Of a stretch of 64,000 bases of DNA, positions 18,680 to 28,433 are shown piece after piece. The notes under the pieces are model-generated. The model was given only the letters and a program-made list of their open reading frames with translations, was not told where the DNA came from and did no database searches. This stretch comes from Candidatus Zixiibacteriota bacterium (lineage in GTDB: Bacteria; Zixibacteria; MSB-5A5; GN15; PGXB01), in assembly GCA_016933955.1 (NCBI GenBank), contig JAFGTT010000014.1, positions 1 through 64,000 of the forward strand, read 5' to 3'. The position numbers were made by a program, and so were the translations under genes. The first letter of the stretch is position 1; each line of letters starts with the position of its first letter.

Positions 18680-19191
18680 TGAAGCACCTCGGGCGGTTCA
18701 TCCTTGTTGTAGCTGAATTGGGGAATCTCGTAAGTCAGGGGGAAATCCTTGCGTAGTGGATAGCCCTGAAGTTCTCCGGGCGTGACGATTTTGACAAGAT
18801 TCGGATGGCCTATAAATACAATTCCGAAAAGATCATAGACTTCACGTTCCAGCCAGTCGGCGCAATGCCATAGGTCTGACAGAGAATCAATTTCCGGGTC
18901 TTCCCCGTCCAATCGGACTTTAAGGAAAAACCGGTATTTGAATTTCAGAGAAAAAAGATTGTAAATAACCTCGAAGCGACCGTCTTTTTCCTCCCGGTCG
19001 CCAAACCAGTCGAGAGCGCAGATATCGCTTAAAAATTTAACCTGGAATTCGTCATGGTTGAGCAGGGCCCGACAGATATCCAGAAAAAAATCTTTTTTTA
19101 TGTAAAAAGACTGCTGATCACGGAAATCATCTTCCCGGATCAGGGCATCACCGAAATTCTTTTCAAGATATTCTCTGAGTTTATCGCGCAT
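18676..19191 (-). CDS. nuoC: NADH-quinone oxidoreductase subunit C (30 kDa type)
   Basis: 171 aa. The family signature is visible as WLEREVYDLFGIVFIGHPNL, and the end PLRKDFPLTYEIPQF is also characteristic. It is a peripheral-arm structural subunit without cofactor. It lies 28 bases after nuoB, the second largest gap in the nuoA-nuoM part of the operon. Confidence 0.96.
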   Translation of the reverse strand: MRDKLREYLEKNFGDALIREDDFRDQQSFYIKKDFFLDICRALLNHDEFQVKFLSDICALDWFGDREEKDGRFEVIYNLFSLKFKYRFFLKVRLDGEDPEIDSLSDLWHCADWLEREVYDLFGIVFIGHPNLVKIVTPGELQGYPLRKDFPLTYEIPQFSYNKDEPPEVLQ

Positions 19192-19219
19192 CAGAAACCA
19201 TTATAAAAATATCGCCGTT

Positions 19220-19720
19220 TTAAAGCCCTCTGGGTTTGCCGTCTTTTTTGCCGGACAAGGATTCTTTCATCACCTTATCGTATAGTTTATTGATCCCCTC
19301 GATCAACTGCTCCGGCCGGGGGGGACATCCGGGGATATACATATCCACGGGAATAATCCGATCCACTCCCTGCAATATGGCATAGTTGTTGAAAACTCCT
19401 CCACAGGATGCGCAGGCCCCCATCGATATCACCCATTTCGGGTTGGGCATCTGTTCGTAAAGCCGTTTGACTATTGGCGCCATTTTCATTGAAACCCGTC
19501 CCGCCACAATCATCAAATCCGCCTGTCGCGGCGAGGGACGCATGACCTCCATCCCGAACCGGGCCAGATCATACTTGGGTCCGAAGGTGGACATCATTTC
19601 GATAGCACAACAGGCCAGACCGAAACCGAACGGCCACATAGACCTCTTGCGGGCCCAGTTGACCATTTTATCCAGCGTCGTCAATATGATTGAATCCGGT
19701 ATTTTTTCTTCTAATCCCAC
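19220..19720 (-). CDS. nuoB: NADH-quinone oxidoreductase subunit B (cluster N2)
   Basis: 166 aa. The tandem cysteines of cluster N2 are in [10 protein letters not shown], with the remaining ligands in [10 protein letters not shown] and [12 protein letters not shown]. It passes electrons to the quinone. The start overlaps the 3' end of nuoA by 10 bases. Confidence 0.97.
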   Translation of the reverse strand: MGLEEKIPDSIILTTLDKMVNWARKRSMWPFGFGLACCAIEMMSTFGPKYDLARFGMEVMRPSPRQADLMIVAGRVSMKMAPIVKRLYEQMPNPKWVISMGACASCGGVFNNYAILQGVDRIIPVDMYIPGCPPRPEQLIEGINKLYDKVMKESLSGKKDGKPRGL

Positions 19721-20067
19721 TTCAGGGCTCCTTTACCGAGAACATAAAAATAACCGACCAGCAGTATTACGATAAATACCAGGATTTCAACGAAACCGAA
19801 CATTCCCAGTTTCTGGTAGATTACCGCCCACGGGTAGAGAAACACGACTTCGATATCGAACAGGATAAATAAAACCGCAATCATGTAGAATTTGACCGGG
19901 AACCTTTCCCGGGTGTCGCCTTTGGGAACAATGCCGCTTTCATAAGGCTCCTGCTTGGCCCCCTCAACCGTCCGCCGGCCCAGAAACAGGCTGACGCCGA
20001 ACATGGCCACGGCAATAATTGTGGACAAAGCCACAAGAAAGAAAATCGGAAATAAGATCTCAAACAT
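19711..20067 (-). CDS. nuoA: NADH-quinone oxidoreductase subunit A
   Basis: 118 aa with three membrane helices. The conserved acidic loop after helix 1 is seen as [23 protein letters not shown] and the middle helix as [15 protein letters not shown]. First gene of the nuo operon, with a near-consensus promoter upstream. Its ribosome-binding site is weak (GGAT). Confidence 0.96.
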   Translation of the reverse strand: MFEILFPIFFLVALSTIIAVAMFGVSLFLGRRTVEGAKQEPYESGIVPKGDTRERFPVKFYMIAVLFILFDIEVVFLYPWAVIYQKLGMFGFVEILVFIVILLVGYFYVLGKGALKWD

Positions 20068-20098
20068 ATTTCAAATCCACGTCGTCTTTAAATTGCAA

Positions 20099-20127
20099 AT
20101 TATAGATGTTATAACTAATCAAGTCAA
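20099..20127 (-). promoter_or_regulatory. Sigma-70-type promoter of the nuo operon
   Basis: On the minus strand TTGACT (20127-20122), a 17-base spacer and a perfect TATAAT (20104-20099). The transcript would begin about 25 bases before the nuoA start codon and read all fourteen nuo genes to the terminator at 5562-5587. Confidence 0.8.
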
Positions 20128-20228
20128 CAATTATTTGTGAAATCATTATCAATCGCTATCATTTTTTAAATCGATCCCTGATTCCGTTCCGTCTGTTGTT
20201 TCCGCCTGCGGTACAATAATTTTGTTCC

Positions 20229-21275
20229 CTAAATACCGATGCGGATATGGTTGGAATAAATCCACCCTCGACCATGTCTGTACACTTCCACGCGGTACAA
20301 CCCCCCGTATTGAGGCTTATATTCGATAAAGGTAGTCCTCTTTTCCAGAATTTTTTCCCCGTTACAGATTAATACCACCCGCGATTTTTTCGGGATCCGA
20401 ATGTTAATCAAACAATCCTTGAATAATGCTATCGAGCCGCCGCATACCACCGTTCGGTCACCGGAACTGGCGGTAAACTCGAAACCGGCGGCATCACCCC
20501 AGCGATAATTGGATACGAAAGCCCGGCAATTGAGAATGGCATCATAAATCTGCCGCTTCGCCTCGACTGTATCGCGGGATAACTTACGGGGCAACAACAA
20601 ATGAGTCCGCAACGACTTGAATTGCACCTTATATGGGAAAATGACTATTTTAATCGGACCCAGGCGGTACGGAAAAGCATGGACATCAATGGCCGCCACC
20701 CCGATTATCTTTTTCTCCCGATTCAATTCGTCCCATTTATTTAAAATTCTGTCAGTCGGCGACCGGAGAAATTTCCGCGGTGAGAAAAGCATTTTCAATT
20801 TGTTATAGGAATTGAGATTTTCCATCCATTCCGACATCTGATTCCAGATTTCTATCCCCACGAAACCGTCCACTTCCCAGTCTGTCCAGGGATAGGAACG
20901 GTATTTGCCCGTCATGGGTCTGATTTCATCCGGATGGGCAATAATCCCCAGCGCTCCCTCACCGGCCCCGGCCGCCACATATTCTTTGGGCGTCATCTCG
21001 GCCGGGAAAACCTTCTTGGATTCAAAAATCAGGTAATGATTGCAGTCATCGGGATCGTTATGCTCATACCCGATCAGTACCAGGGTTTCCCCGTAATAAC
21101 CCTCACGGCCCTCATCCCGTGCCTTCAGGGTCATATGATCGGCGATCAGGATATAATCGAGCTTCACCGCCGCCGCAATTTCGGCCACCTCTTCGATAGA
21201 TTTGGTTCCATCCGAGGCTGTCGTGTGGATATGAATGCATCCCTGGTATTCAAAATAATCACCGGATTTAATCAT
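20229..21275 (-). CDS. PHP-domain metal-dependent phosphoesterase-like protein
   Basis: 348 aa. PHP motifs are visible: the HxH start in GCIHIHTTASDGT, the later histidine in LIADHMTL, the acidic/His pair in GYEHND and GIIAHPDE, and a distal DVHAFP. These would bind a two- or three-metal centre for phosphoester hydrolysis. The last ~100 residues look like a beta-sandwich (GGSIALFKDCLINIRIPKKS), an arrangement seen in PHP proteins acting on small molecules or sugars. Substrate unknown. Last gene of a coupled HD-MFS-PHP operon; the start overlaps the MFS stop by 4 bases. Confidence 0.85.
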   Translation of the reverse strand: MIKSGDYFEYQGCIHIHTTASDGTKSIEEVAEIAAAVKLDYILIADHMTLKARDEGREGYYGETLVLIGYEHNDPDDCNHYLIFESKKVFPAEMTPKEYVAAGAGEGALGIIAHPDEIRPMTGKYRSYPWTDWEVDGFVGIEIWNQMSEWMENLNSYNKLKMLFSPRKFLRSPTDRILNKWDELNREKKIIGVAAIDVHAFPYRLGPIKIVIFPYKVQFKSLRTHLLLPRKLSRDTVEAKRQIYDAILNCRAFVSNYRWGDAAGFEFTASSGDRTVVCGGSIALFKDCLINIRIPKKSRVVLICNGEKILEKRTTFIEYKPQYGGLYRVEVYRHGRGWIYSNHIRIGI

Positions 21276-22603
21276 GGTAGGGGCATCGTCTCCTTTCCGG
21301 CCGGAATCTTTCTGAAAATAAATAAACCGAAAGCCATCATCAGGATTAATGAAAAAACAGCCAGCCGGTATGGCAACCGGACTGCCGCCTCGGCCGAAAG
21401 ATTGAATACGCCGGCCAGATATTGTCCGGATTTACTGCCTAAGCCAAAATAATATACCACCACTCCCCAGATAATCGGACCGATAATCGCGGCCGCTCTT
21501 CCCGACAGCGAATATAAACCGAAAAAACGGCCCAATTCGGTTCTGGGAACCATTTCGGCCAGAAGCGGTCGTGATACCGTCCAGATACCACCCAGTAGAA
21601 CTCCAATTACAGAACCCAGAATATATATTATTATCTGATTTTCACTGAAAATCAAAAGTCCCAGGGTAATCACCCAGCCCCCGACAATTAAAAACATCAG
21701 TTTCTTCAATACCATTTTCCGGGCAATTCGGCCGATCAAAAATGACCCGACCATGGCCGACACCGTCGAGATAATCAGAAAAACTGTCAGATTAGTATCG
21801 GTAAACCCGAAAACGATCGATGAATAAATGCCCATATTTAAGATTACCGTGGCGATGGCATCCTCAAAAAAATAATCGGCTATCAAAAAACGCAGAACCC
21901 CGGGATATTTGCGGGTATCCCGAATACCTGCCCAGACTTCCCGATATGCTTTTATTAACTCAATCGAAGTCTCTCGTACCTGCTCCTTTTTTTCTTTCAC
22001 CCAGACAAAAAGCGGAATGGAAAATATCAGAAATAATACGGCCGAGGGAAGAAAAGCGCCGGTTTTGCCGCTTCCATTTATTCCCGGAACATCTATGCCG
22101 AATATCCCCCCCGTGACCCAGGGAAGAACCATAACCATTCCAAAAATCGAACCGGTATATCCCAGCGCCACCCCGAATCCGGAAACCAGTCTGGCTTCGA
22201 GTCCGTCGGAGATCGAATAGAGAAGTGAATTATAAAAAACCATCCCGCCTTCATAAAAGAAATTCGAGAGCCCGAACATAATAATGATGATGGCGAACAT
22301 CTCCAGCGGTATAAAGGGAATCAATCCTAAAGACAAACAGCAGCAAACTGTAAAAACGACCAGAAACAGCCTCTTCTTATGCGAATGATCGGAGATGGCT
22401 CCCAGGGCCGGCAAAATCAGGCCCACCAGAAGCATGGACATCGAGTAGGCTACATCATAATAAAGTCCGTCACGCTTCAGATCCTCCACCACCCAGCGCT
22501 TGAAATAAAGCGACAGGATATTCATGGAATAGATGGTGTTGGCGAAGTCATATAGCGACCAGCTGATAACTTCTTTGCGAAAAATGGACACGGATTTACT
22601 CAA
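21272..22603 (-). CDS. MFS transporter, UMF1-like
   Basis: 443 aa with about twelve hydrophobic segments. The N-terminal sequence SWSLYDFANTIYSMNI resembles the UMF1/Atg22-type branch of the major facilitator superfamily, and the loop DHSHKKRLFLV after helix 2 corresponds to the superfamily D-x-x-x-R-R motif region. Substrate unknown. It overlaps the HD hydrolase gene and the PHP gene by 4 bases each, so the three proteins are probably made in a fixed ratio. Confidence 0.85.
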   Translation of the reverse strand: MSKSVSIFRKEVISWSLYDFANTIYSMNILSLYFKRWVVEDLKRDGLYYDVAYSMSMLLVGLILPALGAISDHSHKKRLFLVVFTVCCCLSLGLIPFIPLEMFAIIIIMFGLSNFFYEGGMVFYNSLLYSISDGLEARLVSGFGVALGYTGSIFGMVMVLPWVTGGIFGIDVPGINGSGKTGAFLPSAVLFLIFSIPLFVWVKEKKEQVRETSIELIKAYREVWAGIRDTRKYPGVLRFLIADYFFEDAIATVILNMGIYSSIVFGFTDTNLTVFLIISTVSAMVGSFLIGRIARKMVLKKLMFLIVGGWVITLGLLIFSENQIIIYILGSVIGVLLGGIWTVSRPLLAEMVPRTELGRFFGLYSLSGRAAAIIGPIIWGVVVYYFGLGSKSGQYLAGVFNLSAEAAVRLPYRLAVFSLILMMAFGLFIFRKIPAGKETMPLP

Positions 22604-23148
22604 AGTTCCAGCTTGTCCGCTATGGTTAACAACCCCTCTCTGATCAACAGAAGAAACTGCTCCAGTTCCAATCCCAGGTGGGAGCAGGCGGCGATATTCT
22701 CACGGGTTGCCCCGGCCGCAAATCGTTTCTCTTTAAAACGCCGCATCATGAATTCGCCATTGACATTGATCAACTTCTTGCTCGGATGCATCAGGGCGCA
22801 GGCAACAATAAAACCGGAAGTCGGATCGACCGCGTAAAGCGCCCAGTCCAGCCGGCTCCGACAGGGAGCATGACCGGGATGGCAGCGTATAGCGTAAATC
22901 ATTTCCTCCGGAAGAACATATTCCTTCAGCCATTCTTCGGTTATAAAGGTATGCCGGGCTTCTTCTTTGAGAGTAAGATCATAATCCAGATCGTGAAGCA
23001 GACCCGTCAGGCCCCAGAGATTCCTATCCTCCTCGAAATATTCGGCCAAAACGATCATCCCCGCCTCAACGGCCAGGATATGTTTGCGCAGATTTTTATT
23101 CTTTATTTTTGATTCCATCAAGGCCAGGGCGGTCGAACGGTCAATCAT
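22600..23148 (-). CDS. HD-domain hydrolase
   Basis: 182 aa from ATG 23148, chosen because GAGGT lies 7 bases upstream and the promoter sits just before it; the frame is open further to 23235. The HD metal-binding pattern is visible: H in RKHILAVEAGM, HD in LTGLLHDLDYD, H in EARHTFITEE and IRCHPGH, and a late D in YAVDPTSG. Compact HD proteins of this type hydrolyse phosphorylated small molecules. First gene of the HD-MFS-PHP operon, which suggests a shared phosphorylated substrate or transported compound, but the sequence does not say which. Confidence 0.85.
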   Translation of the reverse strand: MIDRSTALALMESKIKNKNLRKHILAVEAGMIVLAEYFEEDRNLWGLTGLLHDLDYDLTLKEEARHTFITEEWLKEYVLPEEMIYAIRCHPGHAPCRSRLDWALYAVDPTSGFIVACALMHPSKKLINVNGEFMMRRFKEKRFAAGATRENIAACSHLGLELEQFLLLIREGLLTIADKLEL

Positions 23149-23182
23149 AATAGATACCTCACCTTTTGACTTAAATCTACAA

Positions 23183-23211
23183 ATTATATATAATTGTACG
23201 GCAAAAGTCAA
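23183..23211 (-). promoter_or_regulatory. Sigma-70-type promoter of the HD-MFS-PHP operon
   Basis: Minus strand TTGACT (23211-23206), a 17-base spacer and TATAAT (23188-23183). It has the same two hexamers and spacing as the nuo promoter. The expected leader is about 28 bases. Confidence 0.78.
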
Positions 23212-23264
23212 AAGAGTGATATAAGCGAAATACAACTATTTCCGGTTGAAGTGTCGAAAATTAT

Positions 23265-25199
23265 ATGAACGCAAAGAACTACAAAAAATCGGAATTGGCA
23301 ATAATAGCCGCGGCCATGATCTTATGCCTCTTTTTTATACTGGCCGGGACCATTCCCCTTGAATCTTTCTGGGGATTCAACCATCTTAAATATTTCCCCC
23401 CTTTTGTAACACTTATCTATGCTCTGCTGTTTTTATGCATACTTATTCCGGCAACCAGCAACGGCATAAATAAATTGCTGACCACCTTCTCGGACCGGTT
23501 TAAAAGCCTGCCCGGACCCGTTAAAGTAATCCTGGTTTTTACCATCTCCGCGGTTATTTTCTATTTCTTCCGGGTTCATGTGTATTCGCTGGGTGATGGT
23601 TACCAGCGAATTTATCAAATTGAACAGGGATACCTTTTCTTCCATACCGAAACTCTTGACTTTTTCCTGCATGGTATCCTTTATCGCTTTCTTAACCTTT
23701 TGGGCAAGTTTTCCGCCGAATGGGTTTATATTTTCTTCAGTATCCTGACCGGTATCGGTTTTGTCCTTACCGTCTTCTTTGTCAGACCCGATTTCGATTC
23801 CAGACCGGAAACGAGAATATTCATCAAAGTCGCCTTATTCGCCCTGGGAGGACTACAGTTATTTTTCGGCTATGTCGAATCATACAGCCTCTTTTATGCA
23901 TTCAGCCTGCTCTACCTGTTTTTTGCAAGTGATACTCTTTTTTCGGGTCGGAGGTTGTTAACCGCTTCGATCATACTGGCCCTGGCTTTGGTTTCGCATG
24001 AAGCGGCTATGGTTTTCGTTCCATCGTACCTATATCTTGCATTCAAGTGCAATAAAACAAAACCAAAGATAGCTTTTTCCCGTCGAATTGTCGCCTTTCT
24101 CATAGTTATCGTACCGACAATGGCAGTGATCGGTATGGAAATATGGCTGCGTCTCAATGTCGCGGAATACCTGCCCGAGCTTTCGGGGGGCATTTTGCCG
24201 ATATATTCTCCCGGGAGTTATGCCATTATATCGCCCCGACATCTGCTTGATGTCCTTAATGAGTTTCTCCTTATTTCCCCGATACCATTTTTAATTCTGC
24301 CGATTCTTTTTATTTCATATAAAAGTAATAGTAACCATCGAGCCGTTACGGTTTTTTCCATAGTGATTATCATCTCCTCTCTGGCCATGCTTCTCTTGCT
24401 TGATCCTAAGCTGGGTTATGCCCGCGACTGGGATCTTTTCTCTATTCCCGCCGCGGCTGTCGGCCTGGGCTCTGCACTGCTATTGATTTCCCGAATCTCT
24501 CTTAATAATATCAAAAGACATAGTCAACTCATCCTTGCCGCTCTGCCGATTATTTTCCTGTCCGGCTGGATCACCCTCAATGCTTCTGAGAAGCGTCAGC
24601 TTGATCGAGCCGAAAGTCTGCTTAAATTGTCAGATCGCGGTGCCGGTTATGCCACCGAGCTTCTGGCTCATTACTACAGCTCCCGCCTTGGCGATAACAA
24701 CAAAGCTCTCCGATTGCTGGAATCAATCGAGGGTTCGGCCAAAAACGCCCGCGTGTATGGCAAAATTGCGCGTGCCCTTTACGATCAGGGCCGTCCGGCC
24801 GAGGCTATGGCCAATATATACCGGGGATTGGCTATTGACAGCAATGCCATCAAGCTCTATCAGATGGCGGGTGATCTAATGATTCTCCAGGGCCGCCCGG
24901 ACAGCAGTCTTCCCTATCTTATAAAAGCCGCCCGGATGGATCCGGTTAATTATGGGACTTACTACTCACTGGGTGTTGCCTATCGTGATCTCGATTCTCT
25001 ATCTCAATCGGTATCGGCCTTTCAGCAGGCTATAAAGATACGCCCCGAATCGGCCGGCGCCTGTTTTAAAATCGGGCAGGTATTTTATCTTATGGGCCGT
25101 TCCGATTCCGCCTTCGTCTATGTCGAAAGGGGCCTGCATCTGAATCCGAATTACCCCGGCGGGGCCGATATCCTGGAGACAATTAAAAGAGGCCGATAG
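23265..25199 (+). CDS. Polytopic membrane protein with C-terminal TPR repeats
   Basis: 644 aa. About eleven hydrophobic segments fill residues 10-440. An early extracytoplasmic loop with SLGDGYQRIYQIEQG and a later KLGYARDWDLFS resemble loops of GT-C-type membrane glycosyltransferases. Residues about 470-640 form three or four TPR units (YGKIARALYDQGRPAEAM, YYSLGVAYRDLDSLSQSV, CFKIGQVFYLMGRSDSAF). The architecture recurs in the protein at 55831-57915. Possible roles are glycan or lipid-linked sugar transfer, but no catalytic residue can be assigned with certainty. Divergent from the HD operon; a strong terminator follows. Confidence 0.75.
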   Translation: MNAKNYKKSELAIIAAAMILCLFFILAGTIPLESFWGFNHLKYFPPFVTLIYALLFLCILIPATSNGINKLLTTFSDRFKSLPGPVKVILVFTISAVIFYFFRVHVYSLGDGYQRIYQIEQGYLFFHTETLDFFLHGILYRFLNLLGKFSAEWVYIFFSILTGIGFVLTVFFVRPDFDSRPETRIFIKVALFALGGLQLFFGYVESYSLFYAFSLLYLFFASDTLFSGRRLLTASIILALALVSHEAAMVFVPSYLYLAFKCNKTKPKIAFSRRIVAFLIVIVPTMAVIGMEIWLRLNVAEYLPELSGGILPIYSPGSYAIISPRHLLDVLNEFLLISPIPFLILPILFISYKSNSNHRAVTVFSIVIIISSLAMLLLLDPKLGYARDWDLFSIPAAAVGLGSALLLISRISLNNIKRHSQLILAALPIIFLSGWITLNASEKRQLDRAESLLKLSDRGAGYATELLAHYYSSRLGDNNKALRLLESIEGSAKNARVYGKIARALYDQGRPAEAMANIYRGLAIDSNAIKLYQMAGDLMILQGRPDSSLPYLIKAARMDPVNYGTYYSLGVAYRDLDSLSQSVSAFQQAIKIRPESAGACFKIGQVFYLMGRSDSAFVYVERGLHLNPNYPGGADILETIKRGR

Positions 25200-25220
25200 C
25201 GCCTATGAATTCAACAAAAA

Positions 25221-25252
25221 AAAGGCGGGATAGGTTTCCATCCCGCCTTTTT
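25221..25252. terminator. Bidirectional terminator
   Basis: An 11-bp stem (aaaggcgggat / atcccgccttt) with an 8-base loop, with T runs on one side and A runs on the other. It serves the plus-strand membrane-TPR gene and the minus-strand C25 protease gene. Confidence 0.9.
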
Positions 25253-25275
25253 AATGGCATTTTATCGAGCTTAAA

Positions 25276-28158
25276 CTATGGGCAAATCGGTGCCGGGCCG
25301 CTCTTATAAAGGTACGAAATAAGGTAAGTGACATCGAGAATATTCACTGCCCCGTTGCCGCTGGCATCACCGGCCCCCATCGGTACCGGTGGCGGACCGC
25401 TCTTGTACAGGTATGAAATAAGATAGGTGGCATCGAGAATATTCACCGCCCCGTTGCCGTTGGCATCACCGCATACGTATGACTGGCAATCGTAGGCCAT
25501 GATCGCCAGGTTGTCGATATTCCAGCCGCAATAACGTGACCAGCTGTCGCTTGTTCCCATGGTGAAACGGATATAAACCGTAGTCTCTCCATCGGCGACA
25601 TCAGAAATATCCACCCGGCAGGGAACCCATTCCAGGTCGGTTAAAGTGGCGCTGTTTTCCCAGACCGTGGTCCAGTCGGAACCATTATTGCTCACCCGAA
25701 CATAAGCATGATCGTATCCGCCGCCTTCCACCCCCAGCCAGCGGTCAAAGGTAAGACGGATATTTTCATGCCCCTGACAATTGATAACCGGACTGGTCAG
25801 ATGCCTCTCAACCATGCTGTTTTCATAATCCCCGTTCAGATTGTAACCGTATACATTATCCCCATTACTTCCCCAGGTCGGGTCCGGTTGAGGATATTGC
25901 TGATCACTTCCACCCTGCCCGGTCGGGATACCGCGCGCCCAGAGTCCCCCGGAAACCGTCCAGCCCTTATCGGTTTCGAAATTGTCTTCAAATAGCGCAA
26001 TCTCACTCTCGATCACATACAGCGTATATGGGGCCAGCGGATCGGGATCGACAAATGATTCCTCTCCGCTTGTTTCCGTAGCCACAAGGTAGTACTCCGC
26101 GGCCTGCCCGCATTCAAGGGCCGGGATTTCTGCCTGATATAACGTGCCTCCCTGGCTGATGAGCGATGTCTCCAGCCAGTCGCCGCCATCGATACGATAC
26201 TTTAACACCCCGCTATCGACTCCGGCCGTGGCATCCCCGACCGGAATCAAATCAACTTCGATACCGGTTGCCTGACCGGTCAAGGCATATTCCGGAAGTC
26301 CGTCGGGATAATTAAATGTAATACCATTTCTCTTCTTGAATGATATGGTCGGATCACCAAACAGGGTAAGCTGATAAAAGCACCACCGCATACAGCTTTC
26401 GTCGATCCGATAAATATTGTCTTCCTTGGAGTCCTGATTGGCATAACCTATTTCCGGTTTGGCTTCGGAGGGATTATAGATGGCATCCCAGTATTCGCGG
26501 TTGAATCTCTGCGAGGGACCATCCGTGTTATAATCGCCCCAACCGTAACGGGCATTCATAATAGCCGCAAAGGCTCCATGATCCCCCTTGATGGTGGCAT
26601 ATTCCGCCCAGCATTCGGCATCATCGAAATTCCCGGCATAACAGCCCTGGGAATAAATAAAACAGAAATCATTATTGGTAAACTGACTCAGACAATCACT
26701 GCTGGTCATTTTAAGGGCATAGCTGGTGTTGCAATGCCCGTAATGGTTGACCAGATGGACTCCGCCGTTGACCCGCGAGGTGAAAGCCGACTGCGGCCAG
26801 TCATTACCCGGATAGGTCAGATCATAGAGTTTCTCCACATTGTATATCTTGGATGGTATCCCCTGCGTGGCATAACCATGAGCCTCCGAATGGTCAATAA
26901 TTTCATCACAAGAATACCCGCCGTATTCCCCCCAGCCGCCGAATGTCAACTGCTCCCCGACCATTAAAACATCATCGAGATAATCGTCTTCACTGCTCAA
27001 ATAGGCAATTGTCTTGCTGACAAAAGCATACGCCTCCGGCGCCGAACTGATTGAAGCCCGGCCCACATATACTTCAGCCACCAGATCAACCTCGCCGCCG
27101 CCCTCTCCGTCGGTCGGCTCGCCATTGTAACCGTCGCCATCATAATTGTAGGTTCCATCGAGACATCCAAAATAATGATCTCCGGGCATATTATAATCGA
27201 CATAATTATCGGGGCCCGGCCAGGATTCAATATAAAGATCTATTGCCGGAATAATGTCATCATCGCCGCCGATTAAAACATGCTGGATACCATCATTCAA
27301 ATAGCGTTCGCGGATATAGTTGCGGATGGTCTCCGGGTCGTTTCCACCAATACTTTCCAGCGTATGGATTTCGGTCGGAATCCCGGTGGTGTCATGGTAT
27401 TCTTTGAGAGTCTGGAAGAAAACACTCATGGCCGAGGTAGTGATAATCAGTAAATCGTAACTTCTGTCGGCGCGCATTGATGCCGCCCGGTAGCTGATGC
27501 TGGCTTCGGGATTGTCCACTCTGGCCTCAATCAGTCTTTCGTCTTCTGCATATCCCCGGTACATCGGAGCCGCCTTGCCGGTGGCCGCCGTACTGACCAC
27601 TACCTGCATTCTTGGATAATAATACAGCTCTCCGCTGGCCGGTATATATTCCACGGGATTGAGTCGCAAAGTCACATAATCATAGCCGCGGAATGTCTGG
27701 GTGGTGATTTTTCTGAAACGATCCTGCGGAATCGGTTGATTCAATGCATAGATCGTCTTGTCGGGTGTCGGCGGACTGACCAGGGATGGGTCGATTGACA
27801 GCGGGTAGGGCCGGCCGACCGGCTCCACCAGAAGACCATCGGTCACTTTAATCCGCTCGCCCGGTATCAGACTGATCCCGGTAATTTCCTCGCCGTAGGC
27901 TATCAAAATGGAGGCTCCTCGGGCCGGTAAGGCCGGTTCACCTGGTTGACCACCGTTGGGCGCCCCCGGCATAATTATGCGATCATAAAGATCGTTCGCG
28001 ATCATGACCTGTTCGATTTGCGGATAATCGAAACTATAGTCCAGCCTGATCTCGCCCCCAAAAGAGGCGGTGGCCAAAATGGCCAACAGGGTTATTACCG
28101 CTACGGGAAGGTTGACGAAAACATTACGTTTGGAGAAGACTCTTGAACTGTCTTGCAT
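25276..28158 (-). CDS. Gingipain-like C25 cysteine protease with C-terminal dockerin repeats
   Basis: 960 aa from ATG 28158, with AAAGGAG seven bases upstream. The N-terminus has a signal/membrane segment (about 17-33), then a propeptide-like beta region (to about 225). The C25 fold starts at SYDLLIITTSAM; catalytic H475 lies in NHYGHCN and C506 in YSQGCYAGNFD, the spacing typical of gingipains. After the protease come an Ig-like region, then a MAM/lectin-like jelly roll (about 740-885: FEDNFETDKGWTVSGG). The protein ends in two dockerin-like repeats (GDANGNGAVNILDATYL, GDASGNGAVNILDVTYL). Arg- or Lys-directed cleavage is known in this family but cannot be read here. Confidence 0.9.
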   Translation of the reverse strand: MQDSSRVFSKRNVFVNLPVAVITLLAILATASFGGEIRLDYSFDYPQIEQVMIANDLYDRIIMPGAPNGGQPGEPALPARGASILIAYGEEITGISLIPGERIKVTDGLLVEPVGRPYPLSIDPSLVSPPTPDKTIYALNQPIPQDRFRKITTQTFRGYDYVTLRLNPVEYIPASGELYYYPRMQVVVSTAATGKAAPMYRGYAEDERLIEARVDNPEASISYRAASMRADRSYDLLIITTSAMSVFFQTLKEYHDTTGIPTEIHTLESIGGNDPETIRNYIRERYLNDGIQHVLIGGDDDIIPAIDLYIESWPGPDNYVDYNMPGDHYFGCLDGTYNYDGDGYNGEPTDGEGGGEVDLVAEVYVGRASISSAPEAYAFVSKTIAYLSSEDDYLDDVLMVGEQLTFGGWGEYGGYSCDEIIDHSEAHGYATQGIPSKIYNVEKLYDLTYPGNDWPQSAFTSRVNGGVHLVNHYGHCNTSYALKMTSSDCLSQFTNNDFCFIYSQGCYAGNFDDAECWAEYATIKGDHGAFAAIMNARYGWGDYNTDGPSQRFNREYWDAIYNPSEAKPEIGYANQDSKEDNIYRIDESCMRWCFYQLTLFGDPTISFKKRNGITFNYPDGLPEYALTGQATGIEVDLIPVGDATAGVDSGVLKYRIDGGDWLETSLISQGGTLYQAEIPALECGQAAEYYLVATETSGEESFVDPDPLAPYTLYVIESEIALFEDNFETDKGWTVSGGLWARGIPTGQGGSDQQYPQPDPTWGSNGDNVYGYNLNGDYENSMVERHLTSPVINCQGHENIRLTFDRWLGVEGGGYDHAYVRVSNNGSDWTTVWENSATLTDLEWVPCRVDISDVADGETTVYIRFTMGTSDSWSRYCGWNIDNLAIMAYDCQSYVCGDANGNGAVNILDATYLISYLYKSGPPPVPMGAGDASGNGAVNILDVTYLISYLYKSGPAPICP

Positions 28159-28433
28159 GCCGGGCTCCTTTCATGGCCTTTTCTGGGGAAGGGAAATTCC
28201 GCCGGGGAATTTCGTGAGGAAACCTTACTACTCCCGTTTGATATGGATGTCAAAAGCAATTAAATTGCAGTAACCTGATATAATATAAGCCAAAATGGAT
28301 TTTTGTCCATCTTATTCTTATGTCCCCAATTGGCGGCCTTTACCGCGCCAAAATTCTCAACCCCATAACCCGGATTTCGCAAAATACGCATCCGGATATG
28401 CAGAACAAGCCTTTAAAGGATCAGGTATGCCTT

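Noticed and set aside
20131-20165. Fur-box-like sequence (TGATAATGATTTC) upstream of the nuo promoter
   Set aside because: Only one half matches the inverted repeat; the region is simply A/T-rich.
25276-25480. Repeated DNA in dockerin regions as a possible CRISPR or tandem-repeat array
   Set aside because: The repeats are in coding frame, diverged, and two per gene; they are protein repeats, not spacers and repeats.
28159-28433. Possible small gene between the C25 and FISUMP genes
   Set aside because: The plus-strand frames there have no ribosome-binding site and run into the antisense of the FISUMP gene; the interval is better seen as the promoter region of the protease. A TGTCAA/TTACTA pair (28248-28253 and about 28226) is too weak to call.
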